From: Endozoicomonadaceae bacterium
Lineage (GTDB): Bacteria; Pseudomonadota; Gammaproteobacteria; Pseudomonadales; Endozoicomonadaceae
Length of the DNA stretch: 22,064 bases
Direction: 5' to 3'
Assembly: GCA_023146365.1 (NCBI GenBank)
Contig: JAGLCE010000047.1
Span: 1-22,064 of the forward strand
Of the stretch, positions 1 to 7,721 are shown in pieces (position 1 is the first letter of the stretch; the number at the start of each line of letters is the position of its first letter). Below the pieces are notes generated by a model. It saw only the letters and a program-made list of their open reading frames with translations. It ran no database searches and was not told the DNA's origin. Made by a program: the position numbers and the translations under genes.

Positions 1-555
1 ATTGAAAATCTTGACGCTGATCAAGGATTGGAAGATGTCGTAAAGACGGAAGAGAATCTTGACGCTGATCAAGCGTTGAAGAATCCCGCAGATGTGGCTC
101 ATGCTAGTGAGTCGCTGACGTCGAAGGGTATGGATCTAAACGCAGAGAAAAATAACGGTCTTGTAACAGTTTTTAGAGGCTCTGACTTTGCTAAAAACGT
201 TGAATTGAATGGTGAATTTAATTTGCATGAAGAAATGGTATCGCTTGATTCTGACTTATCTGATCTCTCTAAAGAGCTTAGAGGGGTCGATCTTAATGCT
301 ACCTTGCAGCCTGAATCGGTTAATGCAGGTGAAGAGTCAGATCTTGATTCAGCCGTTGATGACTCCTTGAGGGAAGATGTCGATATTGATTTCCTGGAAA
401 AAGCGGATGAGGCGGCTGCGACCCAGCTGGATTTGGCCAGAGCCTATATCGAAATGGGTGATCAAGAGGGTGCAAAAGATATTCTGAACAAGGTGGTTCA
501 GGAAGGTAGTGATGTTCAGAAACAAGAAGCTGATGAGTTATTGAGAAAACTCTGA
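1..555 (+). CDS. fimV: FimV C-terminal part (5' end outside window)
   Basis: The frame is open from base 1, so the start lies upstream and this is a partial gene. The last 45 residues (LDLARAYIEMGDQEGAKDIL and on to ELLRKL) match the conserved FimV C-terminal TPR-like domain. FimV is a large inner-membrane protein with a periplasmic LysM domain and an acidic cytoplasmic region; in Pseudomonas it supports type IV pilus assembly, polar organisation and twitching. The visible part before the domain is acidic and low in complexity, as usual for FimV, and includes a 48-bp repeat (bases 4-24 and 52-72 are nearly identical, ENLDADQ in both). Its position just upstream of truA is the standard gammaproteobacterial order. 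The identification rests on the terminal domain and the context. Confidence 0.88.
   Translation: MENLDADQGLEDVVKTEENLDADQALKNPADVAHASESLTSKGMDLNAEKNNGLVTVFRGSDFAKNVELNGEFNLHEEMVSLDSDLSDLSKELRGVDLNATLQPESVNAGEESDLDSAVDDSLREDVDIDFLEKADEAAATQLDLARAYIEMGDQEGAKDILNKVVQEGSDVQKQEADELLRKL
4..72 (+). repeat. 48-bp period direct repeat inside fimV
   Basis: Bases 4-24 and 52-72 carry nearly identical 21-base segments coding for ENLDADQ, offset by 48 bp (16 codons, in frame). This is a coding repeat within the acidic region of FimV; more copies may lie left of the window. Confidence 0.6.
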
Positions 556-592
556 TTAATCGTTTGAAGACGCTGGGGTATAGGGAAAAATA

Positions 593-601
593 TGGTACAA
601 T
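593..601 (+). promoter_or_regulatory. possible extended -10 element upstream of truA
   Basis: TGGTACAAT in the 108-bp gap after fimV fits an extended -10 (TGnTATAAT), about 65 bp before the truA start. No good -35 is seen at 17 bp, so this rests on the -10 alone. Confidence 0.3.
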
Positions 602-663
602 CGCCAGCCTTTTTTATGTGTGGTTTTCTCTATTGTTAGAGGCTTAGTACCGTAACAGACCTT

Positions 664-1497
664 ATGAGACCTGTTTTGAGTGTAATGAGTGATGGGCAGC
701 GCTATGTAGCCTGTGTGGAATATGATGGTGCCGGATATCACGGCTGGCAATCTTTGAAATCAGGGATTTCTTCGATTCAACAGTCTGTTGAAGCGGCTTT
801 AGGGAACGTGGCGAACCACCCTGTTGCGGTGGTCTGTGCTGGACGAACGGATGCTGGTGTTCACGGGTGTCGACAGATTATTCATTTTGACTCAACGGCC
901 GATCGCTCAGAGCGTAGTTGGGTTTTCGGTGCCAATACCTACCTGCCAGAGAGTATTGTTGTACGTTGGGTGCGGCCAATTAGTCAGGATTTTCATGCTC
1001 GCTTTTCGGCGCAGGCTAGACGCTATCGTTATGTAATATACAATGCTCCCGTTAGGCCGGCAATATTGCCTAAAGGTTTGACTTGGGATTATCGTCCCCT
1101 AGATGAACGGCGAATGAATGAGGCCGCGCGTTACCTGATGGGCGAGCATGACTTTTCGTCGTATCGTGCAGTTCAGTGCCAAGCTAGGAGCCCAGTACGG
1201 AATATTACCCGCTTATGTGTCAAACGATGGGGCGATCTTCTTGTTATCGATGTTCAGGCCAATGCATTTTTGCAGCATATGGTGCGCAATATTGCGGGTG
1301 TGCTGATGGCTATCGGTAGTGGTCAGCGGGATTCTCATTGGGCGCTAGAGGTGCTTGAGGCTAGGGATCGTCGGCTAGGAGGTGTGACAGCACCGCCTTA
1401 TGGTCTTTATTTCGTTAATGTCATTTATCCGAGTGAGTTTGATCTGCCGGAAGACCCATTAGGCCCTAGTTTTATCGCGCCATTGTTGAGCGAGTAG
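664..1497 (+). CDS. truA: tRNA pseudouridine(38-40) synthase TruA
   Basis: TruA converts uridines 38, 39 and 40 of the tRNA anticodon stem-loop to pseudouridine in the cytoplasm. The 277-aa length is typical. Visible family features are the N-terminal YDGAGYHGWQ strand, the catalytic motif AGRTDAGVHG with the nucleophilic Asp, the RRYRYVIYN strand, and the C-terminal FLQHMVRNIAG and APPYGLYFVNV motifs. The annotated start gives MRPVLSVM; the internal ATG at 685 (MSDGQRY) is close to the usual N-terminus, has a GAG shortly upstream, and may be the true start. The gene lies between fimV and the trpA remnant, in the order known from Pseudomonas relatives. No key residue is missing. Confidence 0.97.
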   Translation: MRPVLSVMSDGQRYVACVEYDGAGYHGWQSLKSGISSIQQSVEAALGNVANHPVAVVCAGRTDAGVHGCRQIIHFDSTADRSERSWVFGANTYLPESIVVRWVRPISQDFHARFSAQARRYRYVIYNAPVRPAILPKGLTWDYRPLDERRMNEAARYLMGEHDFSSYRAVQCQARSPVRNITRLCVKRWGDLLVIDVQANAFLQHMVRNIAGVLMAIGSGQRDSHWALEVLEARDRRLGGVTAPPYGLYFVNVIYPSEFDLPEDPLGPSFIAPLLSE

Positions 1498-1527
1498 TTG
1501 AGCGAATAGTTGCGACATGTGGGTGGA

Positions 1528-1770
1528 CGCTGTACTGGCGTAGCCTCAAGGGTCACTGGTGTAGCGACGCTGAATGTGAATGAGGTGTGTGATCGAGCTA
1601 TGCCGATCAAAATAATAACTGAACTCTCCGTTAGTGTGGGGTTCGATACTGATGATACAGCAGTGGCGATCAGCCAGGTGGCTGATGGCGTCATTGCTGG
1701 AGCCATCTTGGTGAAAACGCTGGATGCGAAAGAGTCTCCGGTGCTGAGCTGCAAAGCAGTCACTGGTTGA
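1528..1770 (+). pseudogene. trpA: tryptophan synthase alpha subunit remnant (C-terminal part, frameshifted)
   Basis: An 86-codon frame ending at 1770 reads VTGVATLNVNEV, then VSVGFDTDD, then VADGVIAGAILVKTL. This follows the C-terminal third of TrpA, where intact proteins read roughly GVTGxxxLxVxEV, VGFGI and VADGVVVGSAIV. Directly upstream, another frame reads LYWRSLKG, matching the TrpA segment YYVSLKG that should precede VTG, so a frameshift lies near 1550. The conserved GFGI has become GFDT. About 180 N-terminal residues are absent, as are trpF and trpB, which sit between truA and accD in many relatives. This is a decayed, nonfunctional scrap and suggests loss of the last steps of tryptophan synthesis at this locus. 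Copies elsewhere cannot be excluded. Confidence 0.8.
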
Positions 1771-1886
1771 TATGCACACTAAAATAGGTGTCAGGCTAAC
1801 CTGCTTTTTCAAAATGAGCGACAGCATTTACAATGGTGTTGCTTTTACTTGGTATGAGAACAGGCACTGGCTTACAGGAAAGGTCT

Positions 1887-2795
1887 ATGAGCAACTGGCT
1901 AGACAAGTTGATTCCATCTCTCTCCCGTGTGGATGTTAAAAAAACGGGGAAAAGTAATGTGCCAGAAGGGTTGTGGAAGAAATGTATCAAGTGTGATGCC
2001 GTTCTCTACCGTCCTGAGCTGGAGCGAAATCAGGATGTGTGTCCGAAGTGTGACTACCATATGCGGATCAGCGCAAGGATGCGACTGAAATGTTTTTTGG
2101 ATGAGTTTGATGAGAGTTGCGAAATGTTTGCTGCGCTGGAACCGGAAGACCGTTTGAAGTTTCGTGACATCAAAAAATATAAAGACCGCTTAATTCAGGC
2201 TCAGAATGCGACGGGTGAGAGGGATGCCGCTATCTGCTTTAAAGGCACGGTCAATGATGTGTCGATTGTCACCGTCGCTTTTGATTTCTCATTCATGGGT
2301 GGCTCTATGGGTGCTGTGGTGGGTGAGAAGTTTGTCAGGGCTGGCGAATACTGTTTGGCACATAATATTCCGCTGGTATGTTTTTCTGCCAGTGGCGGTG
2401 CCAGGATGCAGGAAGGTTTGTTCTCTCTAATGCAGATGGCCAGAACCACAGCAGTGCTTGAGCGCATGAAGCAGGCGAGCGTGCCTTTTATATCAGTGTT
2501 GACCGATCCTGTGTATGGTGGTGTCTCTGCCAGTCTTGCCATGTTGGGCGATATTAATTTAGCAGAACCCAAGGCTATGGTGGGCTTTGCCGGCCCCCAT
2601 GTGATAGAACAGACGGTGCGCGAGAAGTTGCCGGAAGGTTTTCAGCGCAGCGAGTTCCTACTTGAGCATGGAGCCGTTGATAAAATAGTGCATCGTCATG
2701 AAATGAGAGCCTTTATTTCCCGTATATTGTCGAGAATGATGCATTATCCTATAGCCAAACAGAAGGTTGAGCAGAATGTTGTTTTCGACAGCTAA
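1887..2795 (+). CDS. accD: acetyl-CoA carboxylase carboxyltransferase subunit beta
   Basis: AccD pairs with AccA to move the carboxyl group from carboxybiotin to acetyl-CoA, making malonyl-CoA for fatty-acid synthesis. The start at 1887 (MSNWLDKLIPS) is chosen because AGGAAAGG precedes it at 1876-1883 and MSWL-type N-termini are standard; the frame extends to an ATG at 1833 without a good ribosome site. The 302-aa protein has the N-terminal C4 zinc ribbon (CIKC and CPKC) and the crotonase-like carboxyltransferase core with FMGGSMGAVVGEKF, SASGGARMQEG, TDPVYGGVSASLA and GFAGPHVIEQT. It sits between the trpA remnant and folC, as in related genomes. Confidence 0.97.
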   Translation: MSNWLDKLIPSLSRVDVKKTGKSNVPEGLWKKCIKCDAVLYRPELERNQDVCPKCDYHMRISARMRLKCFLDEFDESCEMFAALEPEDRLKFRDIKKYKDRLIQAQNATGERDAAICFKGTVNDVSIVTVAFDFSFMGGSMGAVVGEKFVRAGEYCLAHNIPLVCFSASGGARMQEGLFSLMQMARTTAVLERMKQASVPFISVLTDPVYGGVSASLAMLGDINLAEPKAMVGFAGPHVIEQTVREKLPEGFQRSEFLLEHGAVDKIVHRHEMRAFISRILSRMMHYPIAKQKVEQNVVFDS

Positions 2796-2895
2796 CGGAT
2801 CCTCTAGGGCTTGTTACAGTGCTATAGGCTGTTGCATATAGCCCTCCGATTGATGATGATTGTTTGTTAAGTGCTGAGAGCGCTATGAGTGCTTC

Positions 2896-4218
2896 ATGAC
2901 GTTTGATTCTCTTTCCGGTTGGTTGGCTTGGCTTGAATCGCAGCGACCGGAGCATGATATGGTGCTGGGGCTTGATCGCGTCGGCGAAGTCGCACGCAGA
3001 ATATTGCCCGAAAAACTGGCTCCCAAGGTGGTCACTATTGCTGGCACCAACGGCAAGGGCACTACTGTGGCTTTGCTGGACGCTCTATTAAAAGGCGCTG
3101 GGAAAAGGGTAGGTGCTTATACTTCACCCCACTTGATGCGCTTTAATGAAAGAGTTTGCATCAATGGTGAAATGGTCTCTGATCAGTCGTTGTGTGACGC
3201 TTTTGAGTGGGTTAATACTGCGCGTAATGGTACTTTTCTAACCTATTTTGAATTTGTCACGTTAGCAGCACTGGCTATTTTTTCGCAACGTTCGCTGGAT
3301 GTTCTGTTGCTTGAGGTCGGGTTAGGAGGTCGGTTAGATGCCGTTAATCTGGTTGAACCCGATGTGGCCGTGGTGACGACCGTTGCGCTTGATCACCAGC
3401 AGTGGCTTGGTCATGATATCGAGACTATCGCCGCAGAGAAGGCGGGTATTTATCGAAGCGGTAAGCCGGCGATATTTGGTGACAAAGTGGTACCGTCAAG
3501 CCTGTTATCGGTGATGCGAGAGTTGGGTGCAACCCCTTTTCTTCGCTGCCAGGCGTTTGATGTCGAGCGAGGTTGTCAGGGGCTTATCTTTAAAGGGGTG
3601 GGCATCAATGGTGAAAAGCTCACTCTGTCAGGACTCGTTGCCCCTGATCTCCCCTTGACCAGCGTGGCCTGCGCCCTTCAAATTATACAGTTGTTATCCT
3701 GTGAACTCTCTGTTTCTGTTATCAATGCAGAATTACAGAGCGTGTCTATTGGCGGTCGCATGCAGAAAATGAGTGTCAATCGTCGTGATGGACGTTCTGT
3801 TCCTGTTATCCTGGATGTTGCACATAACCCCCAAGCTGCGCATTATCTGGCTGAATGTCTACAGACGCTACTACCTGAACGTCGCTTGACGGCTGTTTTA
3901 GCCATGTTGAGTGATAAGGATTTTGCTCATGTGGTGAATATCTTCGACGGTGTTTTTTCCGAATGGCATACGGCTGCAGTGAGTTATGCTCCCAGAGCGT
4001 TACCGGCAGAAGCGCTGGCTGATCACCTGCTCAGTCGCGGTGAGCGGGTGCAATGCCATGGCTCCGTGGCCGATGCGCTTGATGCTGCGCTTGAATGTAA
4101 TAAAGAGCATAATGCCGTGGTAATATTAGGTTCATTTTTTACTGTGTCAGAAAGTTTGCGGCACATACAGGATAAGCGCTGTTGCGTGGACACGGTCTTA
4201 ATGACGGACTCCTTTTGA
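2896..4218 (+). CDS. folC: bifunctional folylpolyglutamate / dihydrofolate synthase
   Basis: FolC adds L-glutamate to dihydropteroate to make dihydrofolate and extends the polyglutamate tail of tetrahydrofolates, using ATP, in the cytoplasm. The 440-aa length is normal for the Mur ligase-like family. Visible are the P-loop TIAGTNGKGTT at about residue 48, the following YTSPHLMRFNER, EVGLGGRLDAVN, the TTVALDHQQWLG metal/ATP region with EKAGIYR, and the C-terminal DVAHNPQAA and LAMLSDKD. It lies 100 bp after accD and 34 bp before the SPOR gene, all on the same strand, so co-transcription with its neighbours is likely. Confidence 0.97.
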   Translation: MTFDSLSGWLAWLESQRPEHDMVLGLDRVGEVARRILPEKLAPKVVTIAGTNGKGTTVALLDALLKGAGKRVGAYTSPHLMRFNERVCINGEMVSDQSLCDAFEWVNTARNGTFLTYFEFVTLAALAIFSQRSLDVLLLEVGLGGRLDAVNLVEPDVAVVTTVALDHQQWLGHDIETIAAEKAGIYRSGKPAIFGDKVVPSSLLSVMRELGATPFLRCQAFDVERGCQGLIFKGVGINGEKLTLSGLVAPDLPLTSVACALQIIQLLSCELSVSVINAELQSVSIGGRMQKMSVNRRDGRSVPVILDVAHNPQAAHYLAECLQTLLPERRLTAVLAMLSDKDFAHVVNIFDGVFSEWHTAAVSYAPRALPAEALADHLLSRGERVQCHGSVADALDAALECNKEHNAVVILGSFFTVSESLRHIQDKRCCVDTVLMTDSF

Positions 4219-4252
4219 ACAGGTATCCGATTATCATACCCAGGCTTCCTCA

Positions 4253-4777
4253 ATGAGATTAACCGTATTCATGAAACGGGTAAGAAAGCGGCATGTTTTC
4301 TTTGCATTATTATTGATCTCCATGGTGCTACTTCTGTATCCTCAGCTATTTGATGGTGAAGTGTTTCAGGGTAACAATTCGCCCCCTATTCTGGTACCAT
4401 TTCCCGTACATTCAGTGCCGATCTATGTATTAGAAATTGAAAAGCCCTTGCCTGCCTTGCCTGAAGATTCGGTGGACGACGAAGAGCTGGCAGCCAAAGA
4501 TAATGCCGTTCCAGAGCTGGATTCTGATCTTATTCCTGTCAGTTGGACACTTCGGTTGGTAGCTTTTTCCCAAATAGAGAATGCTATCATCTTGAGAGAT
4601 CAGCTGCGCAGGGCTGGATACCGCGCATATCAGCGCATCGTGGTGTTGTCGAATGACGAGTCCGAGGTGCATGTGTATGTTGGTCCTGAACTGGTACGGA
4701 ACAAGGCGGACTCATTGCTGACTGAAATTAATAAGAAATATCAGCTAAAAGGGGTGGTGGTCAGGTTTCGTCCTTGA
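4253..4777 (+). CDS. membrane-anchored SPOR-domain protein (DedD-like position)
   Basis: A 174-aa protein with a basic N-terminus (MKRVRKRH from the second Met), one membrane segment at about residues 14-31 (VFFALLLISMVLLLYPQLF), a periplasmic linker rich in Pro, Glu and Asp, and a C-terminal SPOR domain at about residues 96-174 (WTLRLVAFSQIENAIILRDQ, then VYVGPEL, then GVVVRF). SPOR domains bind glycan strands stripped of stem peptides at the division septum. The place between folC and cvpA is that of DedD in enterobacteria and of the SPOR protein in Pseudomonas, so a role in cell division is likely. An internal ATG at 4271 could also be used. Confidence 0.88.
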   Translation: MRLTVFMKRVRKRHVFFALLLISMVLLLYPQLFDGEVFQGNNSPPILVPFPVHSVPIYVLEIEKPLPALPEDSVDDEELAAKDNAVPELDSDLIPVSWTLRLVAFSQIENAIILRDQLRRAGYRAYQRIVVLSNDESEVHVYVGPELVRNKADSLLTEINKKYQLKGVVVRFRP

Positions 4778-4966
4778 ACTCTCTTGTAAGGGGATACTCT
4801 GTGTTGTTGTTCACTCTCTATACTCGTTTTACTCTCTTTGTTAGAATGATTTGCCGTGCTGTATGGGGAGTAGTCCTGTACGATTGCGCCATTCACTCCA
4901 TGTGTTGCTGATTGTCGTATGTGTCGGCAATTCTTTTGTATGTATTGCTTTTGATGGGATTTTATC

Positions 4967-5506
4967 ATGGCGCTTACTTGGATTGACTGGATTATTGTAG
5001 GAATAGTGGTCATTTCTAGCTTGATCAGCCTTCGTCGGGGATTTTTCAGGGAGGTGATGTCGTTGTTGATCTGGGTGGCAGCGGCCATGATTACTTGGTT
5101 GTTCAGTGACACCCTCTCTCATTTACTCGTCGATTACATTGATACGCCTTCACTGCGAAAGATTATCGCTGCCGCGAGTCTCTTTGTTTTAACGTTGATC
5201 AGTGGTGGTATTATCAATATCTTGGCTAGTCAACTGGTGAAAATTGCTGGTTTGACTGGTACTGACCTCTCTTTGGGTATTGTGTTTGGTGGATTGCGTG
5301 GTGTATTAATCGTTGTGATTTTGGTGGGGCTGACCAGTTACTTCCCGATCGAGCAGGATCAGTGGTGGAGTGACTCAATGCTGATCTCTCATTTTGAGGA
5401 GATGGTTCAATGGTCCAAGTTAATGCTCCGTGATCATGTAGAGCCGGTGGTTATTGATTATGTAATGCCGGTAATACATTCTGTTATCAATGACGAGGAA
5501 GTCTGA
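4967..5506 (+). CDS. cvpA: CvpA family membrane protein
   Basis: A 179-aa integral membrane protein with four predicted hydrophobic segments (about residues 5-20, 25-45, 62-84 and 96-119). The family pattern is clear: TWIDWIIVGIVVISSLISLRRGFFREVMSL at the N-terminus and GIVFGGLRGVLIV further on (given here as two separate motifs). CvpA is named for colicin V production in E. coli and is linked to envelope homeostasis; its biochemical role is not settled. A GGGA lies about 7 bp before the ATG. The stop codon directly abuts the purF start (5504-5506, then 5507), so the two are probably co-translated, as in many gammaproteobacteria. The 189-bp gap before it holds no gene that I can see. Confidence 0.93.
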   Translation: MALTWIDWIIVGIVVISSLISLRRGFFREVMSLLIWVAAAMITWLFSDTLSHLLVDYIDTPSLRKIIAAASLFVLTLISGGIINILASQLVKIAGLTGTDLSLGIVFGGLRGVLIVVILVGLTSYFPIEQDQWWSDSMLISHFEEMVQWSKLMLRDHVEPVVIDYVMPVIHSVINDEEV

Positions 5507-7024
5507 ATGTGCGGTATTGTTGGAGTTTCGGCCGCTAGTTATGTTAATCAGGCGATTTTTGATGCGCTGACGGTGCTTCAGCACCGAGGGCAGGATGCTG
5601 CCGGCATCGTGACTTGTCATGAAGGGCGCTTTTTTATGCGCAAGGATAACGGTTTGGTCAAGGATGTTTTCCGAACCAGACATATGAAACGCATGGCGGG
5701 AGTCGTCGGTATCGGCCATGTTCGTTATCCAACGGCCGGTTCTTCTCATTCAGCCGAGGCTCAGCCATTTTATGTCAACTCACCTTATGGTATGGCCTTG
5801 GCTCACAATGGTAATCTCACCAACGCTGATGCCATCAAGAATCATCTGTTCCGCACTGAGCTTCGTCACATCAATACCCACTCCGACTCTGAAATTCTCT
5901 TGAATGTCTTTGCCCATGAATTGCAGCAGTTGAGCAAGTTGTCAGTAACACCTAATGATATTTTTACTGCGGTTGAGCGAGTCTATGCTCGTTGTGAAGG
6001 GGGGTATGCGGTTGTATCCGTGATCAATGGTTATGGTCTGGTCGGCTTCCGTGATTCCAATGGTATTCGTCCACTGGTGTTTGGTGAACGGGATGTCGGT
6101 AATGGCAAGGAGTATATGATCGCCTCTGAATCGGTGGCACTGGATGTACTGGGTTTCCGGTTGATACGTGATGTTTATCCTGGTGAAGCGATTTACATTG
6201 ATCAGCATCGTCAGCTCCATACTAGGCAGTGCGTCTCCAAGGTAGCCTACACACCGTGTATCTTTGAGTATGTTTATTTTGCCCGTCCCGACTCTATACT
6301 GGATGACATATCGGTCTATAAATCACGGATTAGAATGGGGCAGAAACTGGCGGATAAAATTTTACTTGATCATCCTGATCATGATATCGATGTAGTTATT
6401 CCGATACCCGATACCAGTCGTACCGCTGCTTTGGAGCTCGCGACGCAGCTGGGTGTCGTATATCGGGAAGGGTTTGTTAAAAATCGTTATATCGGACGCA
6501 CCTTCATTATGTCGGGACAGACCCAGCGTAAGCGGTCAATTCGTCAAAAACTGAATGCCATTGATCTGGAGTTCGTGGATAAGAATGTCTTATTGGTCGA
6601 TGACTCCATTGTCCGTGGTACTACTTGTAAGCAGATTATTGAGATGGCCCGTGATGCGGGTGCCAAAAAGGTTTATTTCTGCTCTGCTGCACCCGCTGTT
6701 CGCTTTCCCAATGTCTATGGAATCGACATGCCAACGAAGAGTGAACTGATCGCACATGGACAGAGTGATAAAGAGGTAGGTCAGCAGATTGGTGCTGACT
6801 GGCTGATTTATCAGGCTTTGAATGATTTGATTGAGGCGGTGCGAGCGGGTAACCCGAATATCGAGACGTTTGATTGTTCGGTCTTTGATGGCAAGTACTT
6901 GACTGGCGATATTGATGAGGCTTATTTGAATCAATTAGCCATGCAGCGTAACGACAGTGTCAATTTGGCGCACAGCGATGAACGAGAAAGCGAAGTCATT
7001 GATATTCATAACGAATCCGCTTAA
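5507..7024 (+). CDS. purF: amidophosphoribosyltransferase
   Basis: PurF makes 5-phosphoribosylamine from PRPP and glutamine, the first committed step of purine synthesis. The 505-aa protein begins MCGIVGV, so the nucleophilic Cys is residue 2 with no propeptide, as in E. coli. The class II glutaminase half shows LQHRGQDAAGIV, GHVRYPTAGSS, LAHNGNLTN and THSDSEI. The phosphoribosyltransferase half shows FEYVYFARPDS, IPDTSRTAA and the PRPP loop VLLVDDSIVRGTT. It follows cvpA without a gap. It is the last core gene before the AT-rich accessory island; downstream the order leaves the usual layout and an IS5 remnant begins 29 bp after the stop. Confidence 0.98.
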   Translation: MCGIVGVSAASYVNQAIFDALTVLQHRGQDAAGIVTCHEGRFFMRKDNGLVKDVFRTRHMKRMAGVVGIGHVRYPTAGSSHSAEAQPFYVNSPYGMALAHNGNLTNADAIKNHLFRTELRHINTHSDSEILLNVFAHELQQLSKLSVTPNDIFTAVERVYARCEGGYAVVSVINGYGLVGFRDSNGIRPLVFGERDVGNGKEYMIASESVALDVLGFRLIRDVYPGEAIYIDQHRQLHTRQCVSKVAYTPCIFEYVYFARPDSILDDISVYKSRIRMGQKLADKILLDHPDHDIDVVIPIPDTSRTAALELATQLGVVYREGFVKNRYIGRTFIMSGQTQRKRSIRQKLNAIDLEFVDKNVLLVDDSIVRGTTCKQIIEMARDAGAKKVYFCSAAPAVRFPNVYGIDMPTKSELIAHGQSDKEVGQQIGADWLIYQALNDLIEAVRAGNPNIETFDCSVFDGKYLTGDIDEAYLNQLAMQRNDSVNLAHSDERESEVIDIHNESA

Positions 7025-7053
7025 TGGCATAAAGGCAGATCTTCTAATAGCAT

Positions 7054-7401
7054 CTAATGACTCTGTCCGATGGCATCAGGCCCACCGACCACACCTGTAC
7101 TGTGCTGATGGGCTCTGACATAACTGCCATCAATAAATACCCACTCAATATCTGGATCCTGCATAATCGACTGAAATATTTTGAGCCACTTGAGCTGTAT
7201 AGACCAAGCATTGAACTTCTTTGAAATTGAGTTCCATTCACCAAACTCAGCCGGAATATCCCGCCACGGAGATCCAACATGGATACGATAAAGCATTCCC
7301 TCAACGACAAGAGGTAGATTGGGCTTGCTGTATATCTTGATCTGGCTGAAAATAGTCGGTAGCTTCGACTAGTACTCATCAGTGAGCATAAAGCGAGGCA
7401 T
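7054..7401 (-). pseudogene. IS5-family transposase, N-terminal remnant
   Basis: On the minus strand from the ATG at 7399-7401 the frame reads MPRFMLTDEY, then a TAG stop, then continues open to a stop at 7054-7056. The open part carries VGSPWRDIPAEFGEW, FNAWSIQLKWLKIF, then DIEWVFIDGSYVRAHQHSTG and GGPDAIGQS. These match the IS5/IS427-type DDE transposase pattern (APWRDLPExxGxWxxxxxRFxRW, then xxWVxIDxTxVRAHQHxxG). The first catalytic Asp (FIDGS) is present. The in-frame stop after ten codons and the loss of everything after the GQS region show it is dead. It lies just downstream of purF and faces it. Confidence 0.85.
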
Positions 7402-7584
7402 TGCAAATCCGTAGTAGCGAAGGTATAGGAACCTCAATACTGCGGATTTACAGACTTTTTTCAAGAATTTATGACTCATAGGAGTACGGACACTGATCGA
7501 AGTCTACACAGGACAGTCGATGGCACTTACTTGCTTGAATTCAGCGTTTTGTGAGAACTAAAGCCGACGGTCAGGATTTTTTGA

Positions 7585-7633
7585 ATTTTTTGTTGTCTAA
7601 AAAAAGGAACTTTTTTGATTTTTTGTTGTCTAA
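7585..7633. repeat. 33-bp tandem duplication with ATTTTTTGTTGTCTAA motif
   Basis: The 16-base motif ATTTTTTGTTGTCTAA occurs at 7585-7600 and again at 7618-7633. The second paralogue has it once, at 9360-9375. It lies just upstream of the candidate promoter, so it may be a regulator-binding site whose copy number differs between the two genes. A related T-tract followed by TTGTCTTAG lies at about 11542 upstream of the third paralogue. Confidence 0.6.
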
Positions 7634-7656
7634 CTATTAGAGTGACACCTGTTTTT

Positions 7657-7685
7657 TTTATTGATGCCACATAGGTATGTTTAAT
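7657..7685 (+). promoter_or_regulatory. candidate promoter of paralogue 1
   Basis: TTTATT (7657-7662) and TTTAAT (7680-7685) are separated by 17 bp. The arrangement leaves about 30 nt to the ATG at 7722 and is fully conserved upstream of paralogue 2 (9399-9427). A ribosome site AGGAG precedes the ATG. It is a sequence match only. Confidence 0.4.
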
Positions 7686-7721
7686 GACTGATTGCTAATA
7701 CATAGATTAGGAGAAAAAAAT

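Larger units (their letters stand above)
7402..7721. other. AT-rich gap between IS5 remnant and first paralogue
   Basis: No gene is seen here. An imperfect inverted repeat AAATCCGTAG (7405) / CTGCGGATTT (about 7438-7447) could be part of an IS end. From about 7547 onward the sequence is repeated at 9322 upstream of the second paralogue. It contains two copies of ATTTTTTGTTGTCTAA (7585-7600 and 7618-7633), 33 bp apart, followed by a candidate promoter at 7657-7685. Confidence 0.6.

Noticed and set aside
4741..5122. Minus-strand ORFs over the SPOR-cvpA gap
   Set aside because: They overlap the well-supported cvpA gene and have no domain features.
7044..7406. 120-aa minus-strand ORF downstream of purF
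   Set aside because: It is the wrong frame; the IS5 transposase motifs are in the other minus-strand frame.
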